From contig OY718803.1 of the NCBI GenBank assembly GCA_963070105.1, forward strand, positions 6,368,507-6,432,506: a stretch of DNA of 64,000 nucleotides, in the 5' to 3' direction. The translations under genes were made by a program, and so were the position numbers. Origin of the DNA: Litomosoides sigmodontis. Lineage: Eukaryota > Nematoda > Chromadorea > Rhabditida > Onchocercidae. Position 1 is the stretch's first letter; each line of letters starts with the position of its first letter. The notes beneath the pieces are model-generated. The model saw nothing but the letters and a program-made list of their open reading frames with translations, was not told the DNA's origin and made no database searches. Positions 12,682 to 25,374 of this stretch are shown piece by piece.

Positions 12682-14822
12682 GACATCATATGATTAGGTT
12701 AGAGCTAAACACAACTTAAACCTCGAACTTCCTTATCCCTCCCTTCGTAAAAATGTAGTTGTGGCGCGTAATTGATTGATAACCTTTATTTTCAGCAAAA
12801 ATCCATTTATTTATTTATTGAGCAAAGATTCCTCCCTCCCCCGCAAGAAAAAACAGAACTGAACGAGCATGATATCTAATATTTTCCACGTAAAATACCA
12901 AAAATTGATATTTTATTTTCATATTTTTCTTCACCTGAACATTTATATTAGCTGACAATTCTATATTCCAAATTTTTACTCATTTTTTCCGGTTCGTCTG
13001 TAGAATATGTCGTTATGCGGTGAAAATTCGATCAGTAATGACAATTGCTCAGTAGATGCACTACGGAAAACAGTTCATCGTAAATAATCTCTCCTCCCTA
13101 TCATCGATACATTCACTGCAAAAGATTGCTAATTAATTAAGCAGTCCACTGATTTGATATTGCTTTTTATTATGCTTCCTTTCAAAATTAACTTTTATTT
13201 CATAGCAAGGGAATCTCACCTAAATTAAACGGAAAATTATTAGTTGAAACTTCATTTCATATTTAATCAGTCGATGATCGTAGCAGAAAGTTGTCGTAGA
13301 GACTCAAATTACTGTTTATTCATTTCCAGTTGAGTGATTGAATTGAACTTTGTTGTTTTACTTTTGATATGGAAATTGTACAAATTACTTGCAATAATGA
13401 GTCAGTCTTCACTTGTATTAGGCATTTATGTCACTCTTCTTCGTTATTATTACTTTCTCAAAATTTGAAGAAGGAAGAATTATTGTTGTTTTCACTTCTT
13501 ATTCACTTTTTCTATTTGCTATACATTTATTGCTGCTATTATTGCTTTCGACATTTGGCTATAACTATTCATAATCACCACTTTTATCAGTTTAATTGCG
13601 GAAGAAGCACTCAATGAAATGATCTCTGAGATTGCCTTCAGAGCAGAAATTTCTATTCCTAACGAATTAGGAAAATTGGGGGGCAGATGTCCATGTATAA
13701 AGCTGCTAGCTTTTGCCACGTGAAATTCAGCTTAGTTTTAATAATGGCATTGCATTGTGCTTGATTGACAACGAAAAGCTCTCCAGCATTCCAATGAAAT
13801 GAAATTTAGTAAAAGTTACTTACGGTAGTTAACTTTCATAAGCTTTTGTCAAAGATATCTAACAGTATGATCACGTAGGAAGGAAAAAACATCGATTGTT
13901 CTGAATAGATCATCTTTTGCCAAAAATAAAAAAGCTTTTAAAGTTACTAGCCAATAACTAACCAATTTATTTCATTAGCAAACACTGCATCGTCGAGTTG
14001 ATGAAAATAATTCACTCGGATAGTCTGCCGATGACTCATATAAAGGATAAGACGGATGGAAAAGGAGAGATACGACAGTTAGGCCGGATCTCTACCGGAG
14101 CTGGCAGTTGTGGCAGAAGCCGCTCCTGAAAGGCAACTCATTAAAAAGCTACGGAAAATTCAGTTAATTAATGTGTCGCATTTAACTCTAAGCAGTCTCA
14201 TCAAGGACATACACAATTCTCCGACAATTGCTACTTTCGTTCTGTCTATCTTAGGAAGAGAGTAGACAACAAAATTCACACCTTTTCCTCCTCCAACTTC
14301 TCATTTCACTTCTTCACCCTCCCATCCACGTGATCGTCACGTTTCTCCCAAACAACTTTGTCCTTATCGCTCGTGTAATCAATTTGCCCTGTCATCATGC
14401 ACTTTCATTAATTTTATTTGTTGGAAGAAAAAAATTGCTTCATAATAAATCAATATAAAGTAACATTGCAAATGTTTCCTCTTTGCTTCCCCCTTCCCTC
14501 TCCCTCTCTCTCTCTCTCTTTCCTTTCTCTGTCTTTGTCAAATAGAATTTTCGTTGGAGAGGGAAATTGTAAAGTTGCGTGAAATGGATGGGTTTGGCGG
14601 TGCACGTGATCGTCAGCATCGATGCACATGAATTCGCGGTGGAAGGCACGTGCGAAAGAGATTTCGTGCAACTGTTTGGGAGTGTACCATCGTCGCTCCC
14701 TATAAAATGCGAGGACCGTCGGGCATTTTTTGTTTCTCAACGGTCTAAGTCTAAGTGAAGTTCCGCCTTACACTTTCTGCCTTCTGTATCCTCGTGTCCT
14801 TCGAAAGTCATCCCTCTATTAT
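12682..14822. other. Intergenic region between phosphatases 1 and 2
   Basis: No exon supported. Contains a CT-rich tract at about 14491-14520 and the region upstream of phosphatase 2. The longest plus-strand open frame (around 13369-13617) is low-complexity and unsupported. Confidence 0.6.
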
Positions 14823-16052
14823 ATGGTAGTCGTAGAAGCAAAACACTGTCGCACTACGGCTTCCACATCATTCCGGATTGATCATGCTCCGGAATGTGAT
14901 CAGATTACTGAATTGATTCCTCACCTCTACATCTGTGGCGCTAGCTCATTAACTTTGGATAATATCACTAAATATGATATCTCATTGATTATAAATGCCA
15001 CCACTGAGGTCTACTTTCCTAATGACAATAATCTGTAATTTGCAGAGAAATTTTTTAAAAAGAAATTTATCAAAAAAAAATTAATTTTCAACTTTTTTTC
15101 AAATTAAAAAATTCTAAAAATCTTAGAGGTTCTAATAAGTGTGAAAAAATTTCTGATGTCTGATTGGTGAACAGAGTACTTGTTATAGGTGCCTACCACG
15201 CGATCCCTCGGGTCAGTACCACGAATAAAGCTATGGTTGGATGATACACCATCGACTAATATCTATCAGTACTTCGATCTCATTAGTGATCAGGTGAGCT
15301 TCCTTCCGCTGCAACAACGGTGAGGTCCTAGATGTACTTCGACTGTACTGGTAGTCGCAACTGTGTAGAACTGTTTTGAAAACTTTATATTACAGATTGA
15401 AACGATAATTGCTAGCGGTGGTAATGTACTCGTGCACTGCGTCGCCGGGATATCGCGGTCTGCTAGCATTTGCCTGGCCTTCCTCACTAAATTTCGTTGC
15501 AAATCGCTCAGGCAGGCCTATCAACTGATGAATCAGAAACGGCCGCTTGTAAGGCCTAATGTCGGATTTTGGCGTCAGCTAATTATTTTCGAACACGTAC
15601 GCTATAAGTTTTCGTCATTTAAAATAATGGAAATTAATTCGTTGAAGAATTAATTATCCATACATTTGGAGTTCCCACAACTCTCCTTGTCTTTCGTTTC
15701 AGCAACAAATATTTTTAGGAAGAAATTGATTTAAAAGAAGCTGATGAAAATTTTTTTTAAGTTTATGTTCAGCCTTCTTTCAGGAAATAAAAAACGGTGT
15801 TGCATCGGTGAAATTTATTCGAAGTAGGGAAGATCCGGAAACTATCCTTCCTGATGTTTATCTACCAGTAAGTTATCAGTTAGTATTTAAACTCTGTTTT
15901 ATTTTAAATGATATTAGTTTATTATTTTTGAAAAATTCAATACACTGAGCTATTTCTTTTTGTAATTACAGACATCTATCCATTCACGTTCAAAGGATAA
16001 ACTGAAATTCCAACCGATGCTGGAAACGGTGCCGGAAATCACGGAAGCCTGA
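14823..16052 (+). CDS. Dual-specificity protein phosphatase 2 of 3, catalytically intact
   Basis: Five exons: 14823-15008, 15189-15293, 15396-15596, 15784-15867, 15972-16052, all phase 0, 218 residues. The core has ELIPHLYICGASSL, KLWLDDTPS and the P-loop VLVHCVAGISRSA (catalytic Cys112, Arg118), then RPLVRPNVGFWRQL. Exons 2 (105 nt) and 3 (201 nt) have the same lengths as in both neighbours, showing tandem duplication. The C-terminus replaces the membrane tail of copy 1 with a separate last exon containing KDKLKFQPMLETVPE, also recognisable in copy 3, so it is probably soluble. The start is the first ATG after a long ATG-free stretch. A likely poly(A) signal AATAAA lies about 208 nt after the stop. 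Confidence 0.92.
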
Positions 16053-18160
16053 ACTTAGCTGTTGTCTGTTTATTTTTCGAAATAGTACGCATTTCGACCA
16101 TAAATTTTCTCACATATCGAATTTGTATTACTCAAAAAATTCTTGAAAAACCAAAATTCTTTCTCAGATTCACATCATTTCCACGTAGCTATTGAAATAG
16201 TTGCCAATTTCCAATGGAAATTCTCCTTTGTTTGTATATTTGTTTTGTTCATTCAATTTAATAAATTTATGTTTTACTATTGTCGTACGATTTGCTGGTT
16301 CAAATGTCTATGAATTAATTTTAAGAGCCTCGAAAACTGGTCAATAAACTAGGAGAAGATTGCACGATAAATTGAAATGCTAATAATTCTTCTCCCTGAT
16401 GTCAAATTGAGAAATGTGGAATAAGTCCTTCAAATTCACAGAATTCAACAGTCGTTGCAGGCCTCATCCATGCCACCCTCTTTCATGTGCTTCACTTCTG
16501 ACACATGTCGATGAATATCATCACTTTGTATTTGTTTGCAAGACCTGACAGAAATTTCAAGCGAAAATGATGATAAATTATACTTCTGCATTAAGTATGA
16601 AATGAAGTGTGCGTTGTGAAGTTAAAGTTAGGGTCGACGTACAGCAGTGATGCTGCAGTGATGGAAGAGAAGTTAACACATTGAAAAAATGAAAAGCATT
16701 TGGAAAGAGGTGAGGTTAAACGAAAACAAAAAAAATTTCATCCCCTATTTTTCTTCACTAAATTTATTTCGTTCATTTTTAGTCGCAAATGACACACGTT
16801 TTACTACCGACAGGCAATTCACGCTGAGTGAATAGTTGAAACTTAATTCTCATCTAATTAAACCAATGAATTTCCCAGAAAGGCTATTTTTGAATTGAAG
16901 CATACGAAACTGAGTTCGCTCACATGTGAATATTGCACAAGCGGTAGAGCTTAATTTTTTAGAGAACTGAAATGAGTTGGAGAATTGTTGCGAAGTATTT
17001 CTGCTGACAACATTTATGGTTTAGCTGCTAGCTAACAACAAGCTCAGCTGAATAATGCAAGAATATTTGCGAAGTAGCAATAACTTTGAGTATTATTTTT
17101 TTGAAAATTTTGAAAACGAGAAGAAAAAAGGAGATTGTACTAATTTTTTATTTTGCAATAAAAAGCATGAAAGTACAGTCTACGATCGATCGGTGTTATC
17201 TGTCACTCAATTTCTGTCTGCAATAACAGAGGACCGTACCGGTATGTGCCTTCACACTGCAATCCGGTATTGCAGTCCATCACGACGCTTCGAGCATAGA
17301 TGCTACGTAAGTGCTTTCCTCCAGTGATTGCGAACATTGCAGAGACTAATAGAGAAAATTAGTTTAACATTTGACAAATTACAATTAGCGCCATACCAGG
17401 AAACTAATTAGAAAAGGGAATGATCACGTAGAGGTGATGGGCTGATTAACTTAGATGCCACATTAATAATTTAAATAAATGAGAAATGAATAGCGTTAAA
17501 CTGCGCTACAGTTATTTCCCGTAAGATTCACATAGTGAATCACCTAGCGCTGATTGAATCACCCAGCTGATGACCACCGCAGCGTGCAATTGACGTATTT
17601 ATCGAAATATGCACAGCAACCTCACCTGATTTGAGTTACCTGTTCACTGTTGACCCCTAGGAAATCAATCCGTTAGCCGTAGAGAGATTAAACTGCAAGT
17701 GGACGAACAAGCGGTAAATCAGTGACCGATCGTTAGGATGAGTCAGAGTAGCTGGCAGCCAGTCGTCCCCTGCTGTGCCGATGACACATCATCTATCCAT
17801 TTAGACATGACGCTCAGCAGTCACTCACGTGAATTGCACATGTTATGCACCTGGGACATCACAACCATAGCAGCTGCGTGAGGAGGGCAGGAAGAATAAA
17901 ATGAAGCCCGCCGTTGGGCTTTCTGCGCCTCCCGTACACAATGCGCTCCTGTGCAACAACATTGCATTCATATCAGGCATTCGAGCCTGGAACAGTCCCT
18001 ATTGATATTCGTGGGAGGGGGGATTTGCAATGAATACAAATGACTTTTAGGTTACGTTTGACATTACTGGGGTGTTTCTGAGTGCTGTCCTACAAATAGG
18101 GCAGTTTAGTGAAGACATGTAAAATTTAAGTTTCAGCAAAACTTCCCTCAGTTGAGCAGA
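16053..18160. other. Intergenic region between phosphatases 2 and 3
   Basis: About 2.1 kb without a supported gene. A GC-richer patch at 17.5-18.0 kb includes a small perfect hairpin (AAGCCC, 6-nt loop, GGGCTT, at 17904-17921) of unknown meaning. A candidate spliced-leader acceptor TTTCAG lies at 18131-18136 just before the next gene. Confidence 0.55.
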
Positions 18161-19811
18161 ATGCCGCTAGTGTCATTTAACGTGAACCCTGCGCATGCGC
18201 AAATTACGGAAATTGTACGTGGCTTGTTTGTTTGTGGTGTGAGCTCACTGACAGCTGAAAACATGAAAAAATACAACATTTCATTCATTGTTAATACAAC
18301 CAGAGAGGTTCATTCATTTATCTTATTATTGGCATTCCTGTTTGGTTTAATTCCATTTCATTTTTGATTAAGGCCAGAAGTTGAAGTTGAGACCTATTTT
18401 AGGTACCAAACGTGCACTCATTGGGTATTATTCCACGAGTGAAATTGTGGCTCGAAGATACTCCACAAGCATCGCTTTATCCACTACTCGATCAAGAAAC
18501 TGACCAAGTGAAACATTTCCATTTGAACTGAATATTTCAGACTGTAACATCATCGCTGAAATTTGCAGGCTAATTTTACTTCGGTACTAGACCTTATTCC
18601 ATCTCATCGTACTATCTCCCCTTCCAGTAAGTGGGGTGATTTTACGAGATAAGAAAGTTGTCACATTATGCCGAAAGCGTTTTGGCTGTATGAAAATGAA
18701 ATTAAAGAAGAGCAGAACAAATAGGGAGACAACTGTTTGTTGGGAGTAAAATTTCAACAGTTAGAAAAAGCACGAAGTTCCCGCTCCAATACAAAAGCGC
18801 TATTGAAAAATGAGAGCTAAACTGGCTTCGAGAAAAATGGAGTTCGTTTTCTCTTGCAGAGGGTAAATTTCGGTTGAAAGCAGCAAACTTCATAAACCAA
18901 TTTGCAGATCGAAACAGTGATAACGAGCGGCGGAAATGTGCTGGTGCACTCCGTGGCCGGAATATCGCGATCCGCTGCTATTAGCCTCGCATTTCTCACC
19001 AAATTCCGCTGCAAGTCACTCAGGCGGGCCTATCAACTGATGGCTGAAAAGCTACCTGTTGTTAGGCCGAACATTGGGTTCTGGCGACAACTTATTCTTT
19101 ATGAACAGGTGATCGGAAATTATTTATAAATTTTTCATCTTTTCATAGTTACATTATATGAAGCTAAGTGAACACATGTCACTTTTAAATTTTGAAAAAT
19201 TTCAACAACTGCTTTATGACGTATTTTTTAGGATGTTAAACAGAGTGTAGGAACAGTTCAAATAGTCAGAGATAAAACATATCCTGATCAACTCATCCCC
19301 GATGTTTATTTGGATCTTGAAGTTGTACCTCGCAAGTTCTCATTTACAGTAAATTTTTAAATTTAACAAGAAGGAATTAAAATCTTAGCTAAAATGTGTT
19401 CTCATTTAAATTAAGATCGCAAACAAATTTTCATTTTATAGTACCGTTAACTTCTCTGAAAATCGCACTCACGGCACGTCGAATGCTTGGTCATGATTTT
19501 ATTGAAAATAACTTCAATCGCTTCTATTTTTTCTAGAAAGAAGGAAAACAGTGCAAATATGATTGATATTTAATGTTTGCCTCTCAAACCATATGAATTG
19601 AATCAAATTTTACATCAATGTTTTTAGTAGTAATTTTGTTTGAATTTTTAAACGCATACTGATTGGAAGCATTCAATTACAGAGAGACGCCGATGAGGAC
19701 GAGAATGGATATAACTTTAGGGGGACGAGAAATCGACGTAATTCAGGTGACAAATTGAAATTTCGGCCAGTATTGGAACCGGTGCTCGAATGTGTCGAAG
19801 TTGTTGCATGA
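18161..19811 (+). CDS. Dual-specificity phosphatase-like protein 3 of 3, active-site Cys replaced by Ser (predicted pseudophosphatase)
   Basis: Five exons: 18161-18307, 18403-18507, 18908-19108, 19232-19348, 19683-19811, all phase 0, 232 residues. The fold is kept: EIVRGLFVCGVSSL, KLWLEDTPQ, RPNIGFWRQL and QLIPDVYLD all match the two upstream copies. The P-loop, however, reads VLVHSVAGISRSA: codon 99 is TCC (Ser) where copies 1 and 2 have Cys. The invariant Arg and the acid-loop Asp remain. A second Cys four residues after the P-loop Arg (ICLAF) is also Ser (ISLAF). The last exon shares KLKFRPVLEPV with copy 2. There is no frameshift or stop and the splice sites are normal, so this is not a decayed gene. 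Inference: it binds phosphoproteins without turnover, like STYX-type pseudophosphatases. A TTTCAG acceptor 24 nt before the ATG suits SL trans-splicing. Confidence 0.93.
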
Positions 19812-21234
19812 TTATGATACCCATTAAGTGGATTGTCGGAGGAGTTGTACAGTATTTTCCTTTATTCCATTCCCTTAGAAAATTGAACTTCTGTGAAAAG
19901 TACCGAAGATTCGTGAATAGTCCAGGAAGCTTGTTGCTCGATATTAAAGCATTCTGTAAACCTGAAACGAATTATGGGGCAGTGTTGTATAACGGCACCC
20001 TTCAGTTGTCATACTCTTAATTTACTTTATCGCACACGAATTGTTCTTTTTTCTTCCTATTACTACTTAGGCCTTTATTTATCATCACTAAGAAGGACAG
20101 AAAGAGAAGTGGCATTTCCCTTTGCCTCTCTGCTAAGAGGTCTTTGAGTTTTCAGAACAAATTCCATTTACAACCGTAAAGATGGATTAAGTGCAATAAG
20201 AAAGATTGAATGTGAGAAGTTCTAAAAACATTTAAAAAAAAGGAAACGGCGCTTGGTAGGGGAATGCATGTAGCCAACATCATGCACCGCCCGTTTCCAT
20301 ATCGATCTTTTTCACCTTTGCTTCTTTCATCTTTCGCTATCTCATCACCGTTAACGTTATTGAGAATGATCCTGAGAGATTTTTAGTGTACGTGAAATAG
20401 GTGACAAATAATTATGGACACTGTATTATAACTTGTTCATTATATTTATTCAAACGAATCAATAAACAATAAAACTGAAACGAAGCTGAGGGGAAATTCC
20501 ATTCCTATGCGAATATGCGCACCGATCTCGGTTAGGTGACGTGGACAATTATCAGAATTGATCAAGCAATTAGCACGCAAGACTTCCCTACGCTTTTACA
20601 CTGGGGGGGAGTCATATAATAATCTTTCACGTCTATTTGCGGATTATCCTCCTTTAATAAGCAATGTACAGCGGTCCTTCCAAAGTGCTCTAGGATCTTG
20701 CGCACGTCAAAGATTTGCAGGTCAGACTTCACGAAAATATCAATCATTCACCTGTTGAGTCCGGACAGAATGATGTTTTGCCCCGACATGCTAATAAGTG
20801 CAAGGCCGCCCCAGCTCTTTTCATTCGACTACAACACTTTGGTCATTAACAACTTACCGCAACAAACACGCTCCCATTGCATTGCCGAATCTGTAGATTT
20901 CACAATTTTCTTGTTAATTTGAATCACGTCATTTTGAGTAGACCATACAACTTAACCAAACAACTGTCAAATGTTTTAAATTCGGCATGATTGTTTCTTT
21001 ATTCAAATTATTAACGCATTGAAAATCAATTTCCGTGTGGCCATTTAGTAACCCGGAAATTTTAGTCCATCTGAACCAGAAAATTTTAGTAAATTCCGAA
21101 GGTTACATGCATTAATGAAAATCAACCAACAAGCATCTTATTTCAACAATAACAAGAGACACAACAAACAAACGAGAAAAATAAATCAAAAATAGCGATT
21201 TCACAATTTTTAATTAGGCGCCTTTGATCATAAT
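19812..21234. other. Convergent intergenic region between phosphatase 3 and DDX18
   Basis: The two flanking genes converge here, so the region should hold both 3' UTRs. No exon, RNA or repeat of note was recognised. AATAAA-like motifs are present around 20.46 kb. Confidence 0.6.
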
Positions 21235-24200
21235 TCATTGTTTACGAAACTGCTTAAATGCCTTCGGTTTTTTCCTGTATCCTGCTCCGCTTAACTTCGA
21301 TCTCACAAGTACCTAAACACTTTTCTCTATAATTTTCAGTAAATTGATACCCTATAAAAACGTGATATTTGTTTCTAAAAGCCTTTCAATGACGAAATAT
21401 GCATTTATCGTTGGTATTGAATGTAAAAAAGCATTTTTGTTAATTCTGAGTGAAAGAAAATAGTATCGCAGTTTCCAAAATATGGAAGTAATCATGGTAA
21501 TCTTCAAAAAAAAATCACGTAGTATTGTTTATTTTGCAAAAAACAGAGCCAAAAAAGATTCAACAAACATTTTTTAGATGCGTGCAGCACAATTTTGCTC
21601 AGTTATAATTGTCAAAAATGTTACTGAAAATAAGAACTTGACTCCATAGAAATACCACCACAATAAATGGTTCTCACCTTGGGTTTATTTGATATTGGTA
21701 GATCGACAAAGGGAGGAGTGGAAAAACCGAACGATTTCGAAACAGCAATAAGATCCAATGTATTAACGTCAAATATACTTTTCAAAGAATGTGAATCATA
21801 TGCTCTTATATAACATTTATAAGCTTCCTGAAAGCATAAAGAATGTGCACTATAGCAATTGGCAAAGTTATTATACTCTAAGTGCATATACCAATATGTC
21901 TAACAGAGCAATTAAAAACTTAAACTATTTATTAAATTATTATCAAAACAGAGCGTTGAATGCTAGCCTTTGCCGATTTATTCAAATAATAATTTTGTGC
22001 GATAAGTTTTTCTAACTGTAGCTGTATATTCGCGATTTTGCTCCATGAAAATTCATATTCATTAAGCACAACTTTCGCACGCTTCAGGTAAAGAAGAAAG
22101 CCAAGCTCTTCAGGACGCAATATCAGCAGTGCATGGCCAGTACCAGTAACGCCACGAGCCGTACGCCCAACACTAAACAAATACAGTTGTCAACAGTAAT
22201 TCAATAGTAAAATATTTCTTGAACATGCCATCGAAAGCGTTTTTGTCGGAACTTAAAAATTGGAAGTAGAAAAATCAATTTCAATTAAATGAACAAGAAA
22301 ACAGCAAAATCAATTCTCCTGTTCTAAGGTTGTTAAATCCTACAAAATCAAGAAAAACAATTAGATGCGGAGCTTTTCTGAAATATCCTATCACATTTTT
22401 CATTCTTTAAGAAGCGAAACATATCAGATTTATAAGATGAACCGATGTATATATTCCCGTGGTTCATCTGGTGGGTCATATTGTACAATCCAGTCAACTT
22501 GTGGTATGTCAAGACCGCGAGCAGCAACATCTGTACAAAGCAAAATGCCTGATTTCGCTTGGCAAAATGAAAAGAATGTACACGTCCGTTTTTGTTGTTT
22601 TTGCTTACCCTATAAGATAATAAGTGCGTTATTGTTATGTTTCCTCAAGAACGTTTTTTGCGTAGAAAGCTTCCACTTTTACCTTATCGAAGCAATAAGT
22701 AACAAAAAGACATTACATGTATGCACTGCACGGAGATGTCGATATAGTTTAGCAATTCGTGATGATATTTCACTGAATTACACGAAGAAAAAAACACCAT
22801 CACTTTCTTATCTCGATTCCTTTTCAAAAACGTAAAAAGTAGTAAAAATCGCTTTTCTGACGGACAAACAACATAACCCTGCAAAATACTTAGTATCTCT
22901 TACATGAACTCGATAATGGCGGCCAACCCCAATCAGCAGTTCCCTTGTGCCATTTACTCCTGGCATCACAGATACTAATTACCAGTGTGTATGAATCATA
23001 TAATCCACGTTTTAAAATGCAACGTCAAATACAATATTTTCACATTTGAAATGATGTAAACGAGGTTGAAAATAGCGACCTGCTGCAGACCAGAAACTGT
23101 TGCTAATTCATTTCCATTCTTTACATTTGCTTCATTGGTACTTATTCTTATAGGATCTGTGTGAAGTGCGGCTTTGATGAGTTCATCCACCTAAATTTAT
23201 TTATACTAATTAAGAAAATGTCAATTAAATTTGAGAATCCTATATATAAAATAAATATATTAGATAAAATTAAAGTAATGCCGACCTTCGGTGTTTGTGT
23301 AGCTGAGAAAAACATGGTTTGACGTTTTTTTGGCAAAAGTCGTAGTATCTGCTGCATCTCAATTTCGAAACCAATATCCAATATGCGATCTGCTTCATCG
23401 ATGATCAGACATTTCAAGTTTTTCACCATAAAGTCATCTGTATTCTGCATGAAAAATGATATTTCTATGTTGTATAAAAAAAAGCACTAAAGGACTTCGT
23501 AGTTCAAATTAAATTAACGATTTAACACGATATGGAAATAACAGAACCATTTTATGGACACCAACTAATTGTATTACCTGTAAATGATCAAGCAAACGAC
23601 CAGGCGTTGCAATAAGGAAACTAACACCTCTGGCTAATTTTTGTGATTCTGCTTGCCGATTGGCACCACCCATTATTAAACCATGGGTTAAAGCTGGATG
23701 CTTCTCTAGAATTTCACTTAAAACTCCATAAGTCTGCATAGACAGTTCTCTGGAAAGTATATCAATAGAAATTCGTTACCGGTAAAATGCAATAATCACT
23801 TAATGAAGAAATTTCAAATTTATACTAAACAGAGCCAAAAAAATACTAATAATTCTTAATTATATGAATCGAGCTGAATTATGCTGAAAAAATACTAGTA
23901 ATATTTCAAAGTATATAGTAGATCAAAACGGACCTTGTTGGCGAGATAACAATTACCCCTGTGCCATTATGTGCCTTCCACTCAAGTTTTACAAGCAGCT
24001 CAACAGCTGGAATAAGAAATGCCAATGTTTTACCACTCCCAGTTTTAGCTGATGCCAATACATCATGGCCCTATAAATATTGTTTATTTTTGAAAAATTA
24101 TTGGAAAAAAATAATTGCTTCATACTTATAAAACCCATCGCTTCAGTTGCTATATATATCGCCTGCTCAGTAAACTACATAACTCCAACCAATATCGTAG

Positions 24201-24921
24201 CATATGATTAATCTTTGCATAAATATATGCTTTAATTACTAGAAATAAACCACATACAGTGGATACTACATACTTAACCAAATGACGTTTTATTTGTATG
24301 ACATTACCTGTAATAAAGGTTCAATACATTTTGCTTGTATTTCAGTCATTTTGGCAAAACCCATTTCGGCAATTGCAAGTAAAGTGGGCTTTGACAACAT
24401 GCTTTCAAGTGATGAAAATGTGACCGATGAAAGATATGAAACAACGTCAGTAGATGAATTGTGTCCAGTTTCCGAATTTTCAACGGATCGTGATTCCTTA
24501 CTCTGGAAATAATCTTTGCAAAATTGGAAGTAACAAGTACGGCGAGGACAAGAAAGACATCTGGAATAAATAACCAAGTGTAAATAAAAAGGGAATAATT
24601 GAAGTCAAATACTGAGAACACAGTAAGAGTACAATTTAAAGAAAGCAGTAAGTTCGGTTAAAAAGTGACAAGTGATATGCTCGAAATAGGAAAATGAATT
24701 AGATGGCATTAAATTTGAATTAACTCCCTTAAATTGCCTTTACTAGAAATTAAGAAGATGCAACAAAACAGTCCTTAAGATTGCATGAAAATAGAAAAGA
24801 AACTAACTGATTCATTTTCTGTTGCTGATCCATTTTCACCAATTTTTGACACTTTTGGCTTCGTTAAATCCTGAAGTTTCTTAAGCTTACGCTTGAAAAC
24901 ATGTTTCTCCACATTTAACAT
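21235..24921 (-). CDS. DEAD-box ATP-dependent RNA helicase DDX18/Has1
   Basis: Nucleolar helicase acting in large-subunit rRNA processing (family knowledge). Eleven exons in transcription order: 24808-24921, 24308-24502, 23934-24070, 23578-23749, 23286-23444, 23080-23190, 22717-22878, 22443-22609, 21968-22172, 21678-21827, 21235-21312, giving 549 residues. Motifs: Q-motif region [13 protein letters not shown], Walker [11 protein letters not shown] (109-118), [18 protein letters not shown] (222-225), [17 protein letters not shown] and HRVGRTARG. The DDX18/Has1-specific [29 protein letters not shown] and a basic C-terminus ([14 protein letters not shown]) are present. A TTTCAG acceptor ends 8 nt before the ATG, typical of SL trans-splicing, and supports the start. 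Intron 9 uses a GC donor (21966-21967) if the conserved sequence is to be contiguous. Third of three co-oriented RNA-metabolism genes. Confidence 0.95.
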
Positions 24922-25374
24922 AATTCTTCCTGAAAGTTTTATTATATATGCGTAAAATAAACGAGACAGTGTAAAGCAAATGATACGCATAACAAAATTT
25001 TCACGCAAAAAATAAAATACACCAAATAAGTGAACAGCAGAAGAAACGAAAAATATTCATCCGCAATTTCACGAGAACCATCAAATCAAAATCAATTTGC
25101 AATTAGAAAACTTAATTATTACTTTCGCGAACAACAATAACTAAACAACAAAAAGCTTAGCTACGCTATAGAAGAATTTCATTTTCTTAAAAAAAAATTT
25201 TTCCTAACACACTCCACAACAGATCAAAAGTGAAGTGTGTTACTTGGCCCAAAAGTCTACGAGTTTCACCAAATGTAACAAAACTTGTAAAAGCACCGCG
25301 TACTTCTCCTAACTTCAGTCTGAATCGTGCTATTCAAGCACTTTGTTAAAAATTGAAAATCACCACACAACTAA
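24922..25374. other. Short spacer between archease and DDX18
   Basis: A 453-bp AT-rich spacer between two genes on the minus strand. It holds the archease 3' UTR and the spliced-leader-like acceptor of DDX18. It is compatible with an intercistronic spacer of an operon, but this is not proven. Confidence 0.5.

Noticed and set aside
14450..14740. Overlapping minus-strand open frames rich in Arg-Glu repeats
   Set aside because: The repeats are the translation of the CT/GA tract upstream of phosphatase 2.
19349..19682. Reading phosphatase 3 through the donor at 19349 to the stop a few codons later
   Set aside because: Splicing to 19683 restores a tail homologous to that of copy 2 in the correct phase; read-through would be an unusual short isoform.
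22365..22835. 156-codon plus-strand open frame, one of the longest in the window
   Set aside because: It is antisense to two conserved exons of the DDX18 helicase on the minus strand, which explain the lack of stops.
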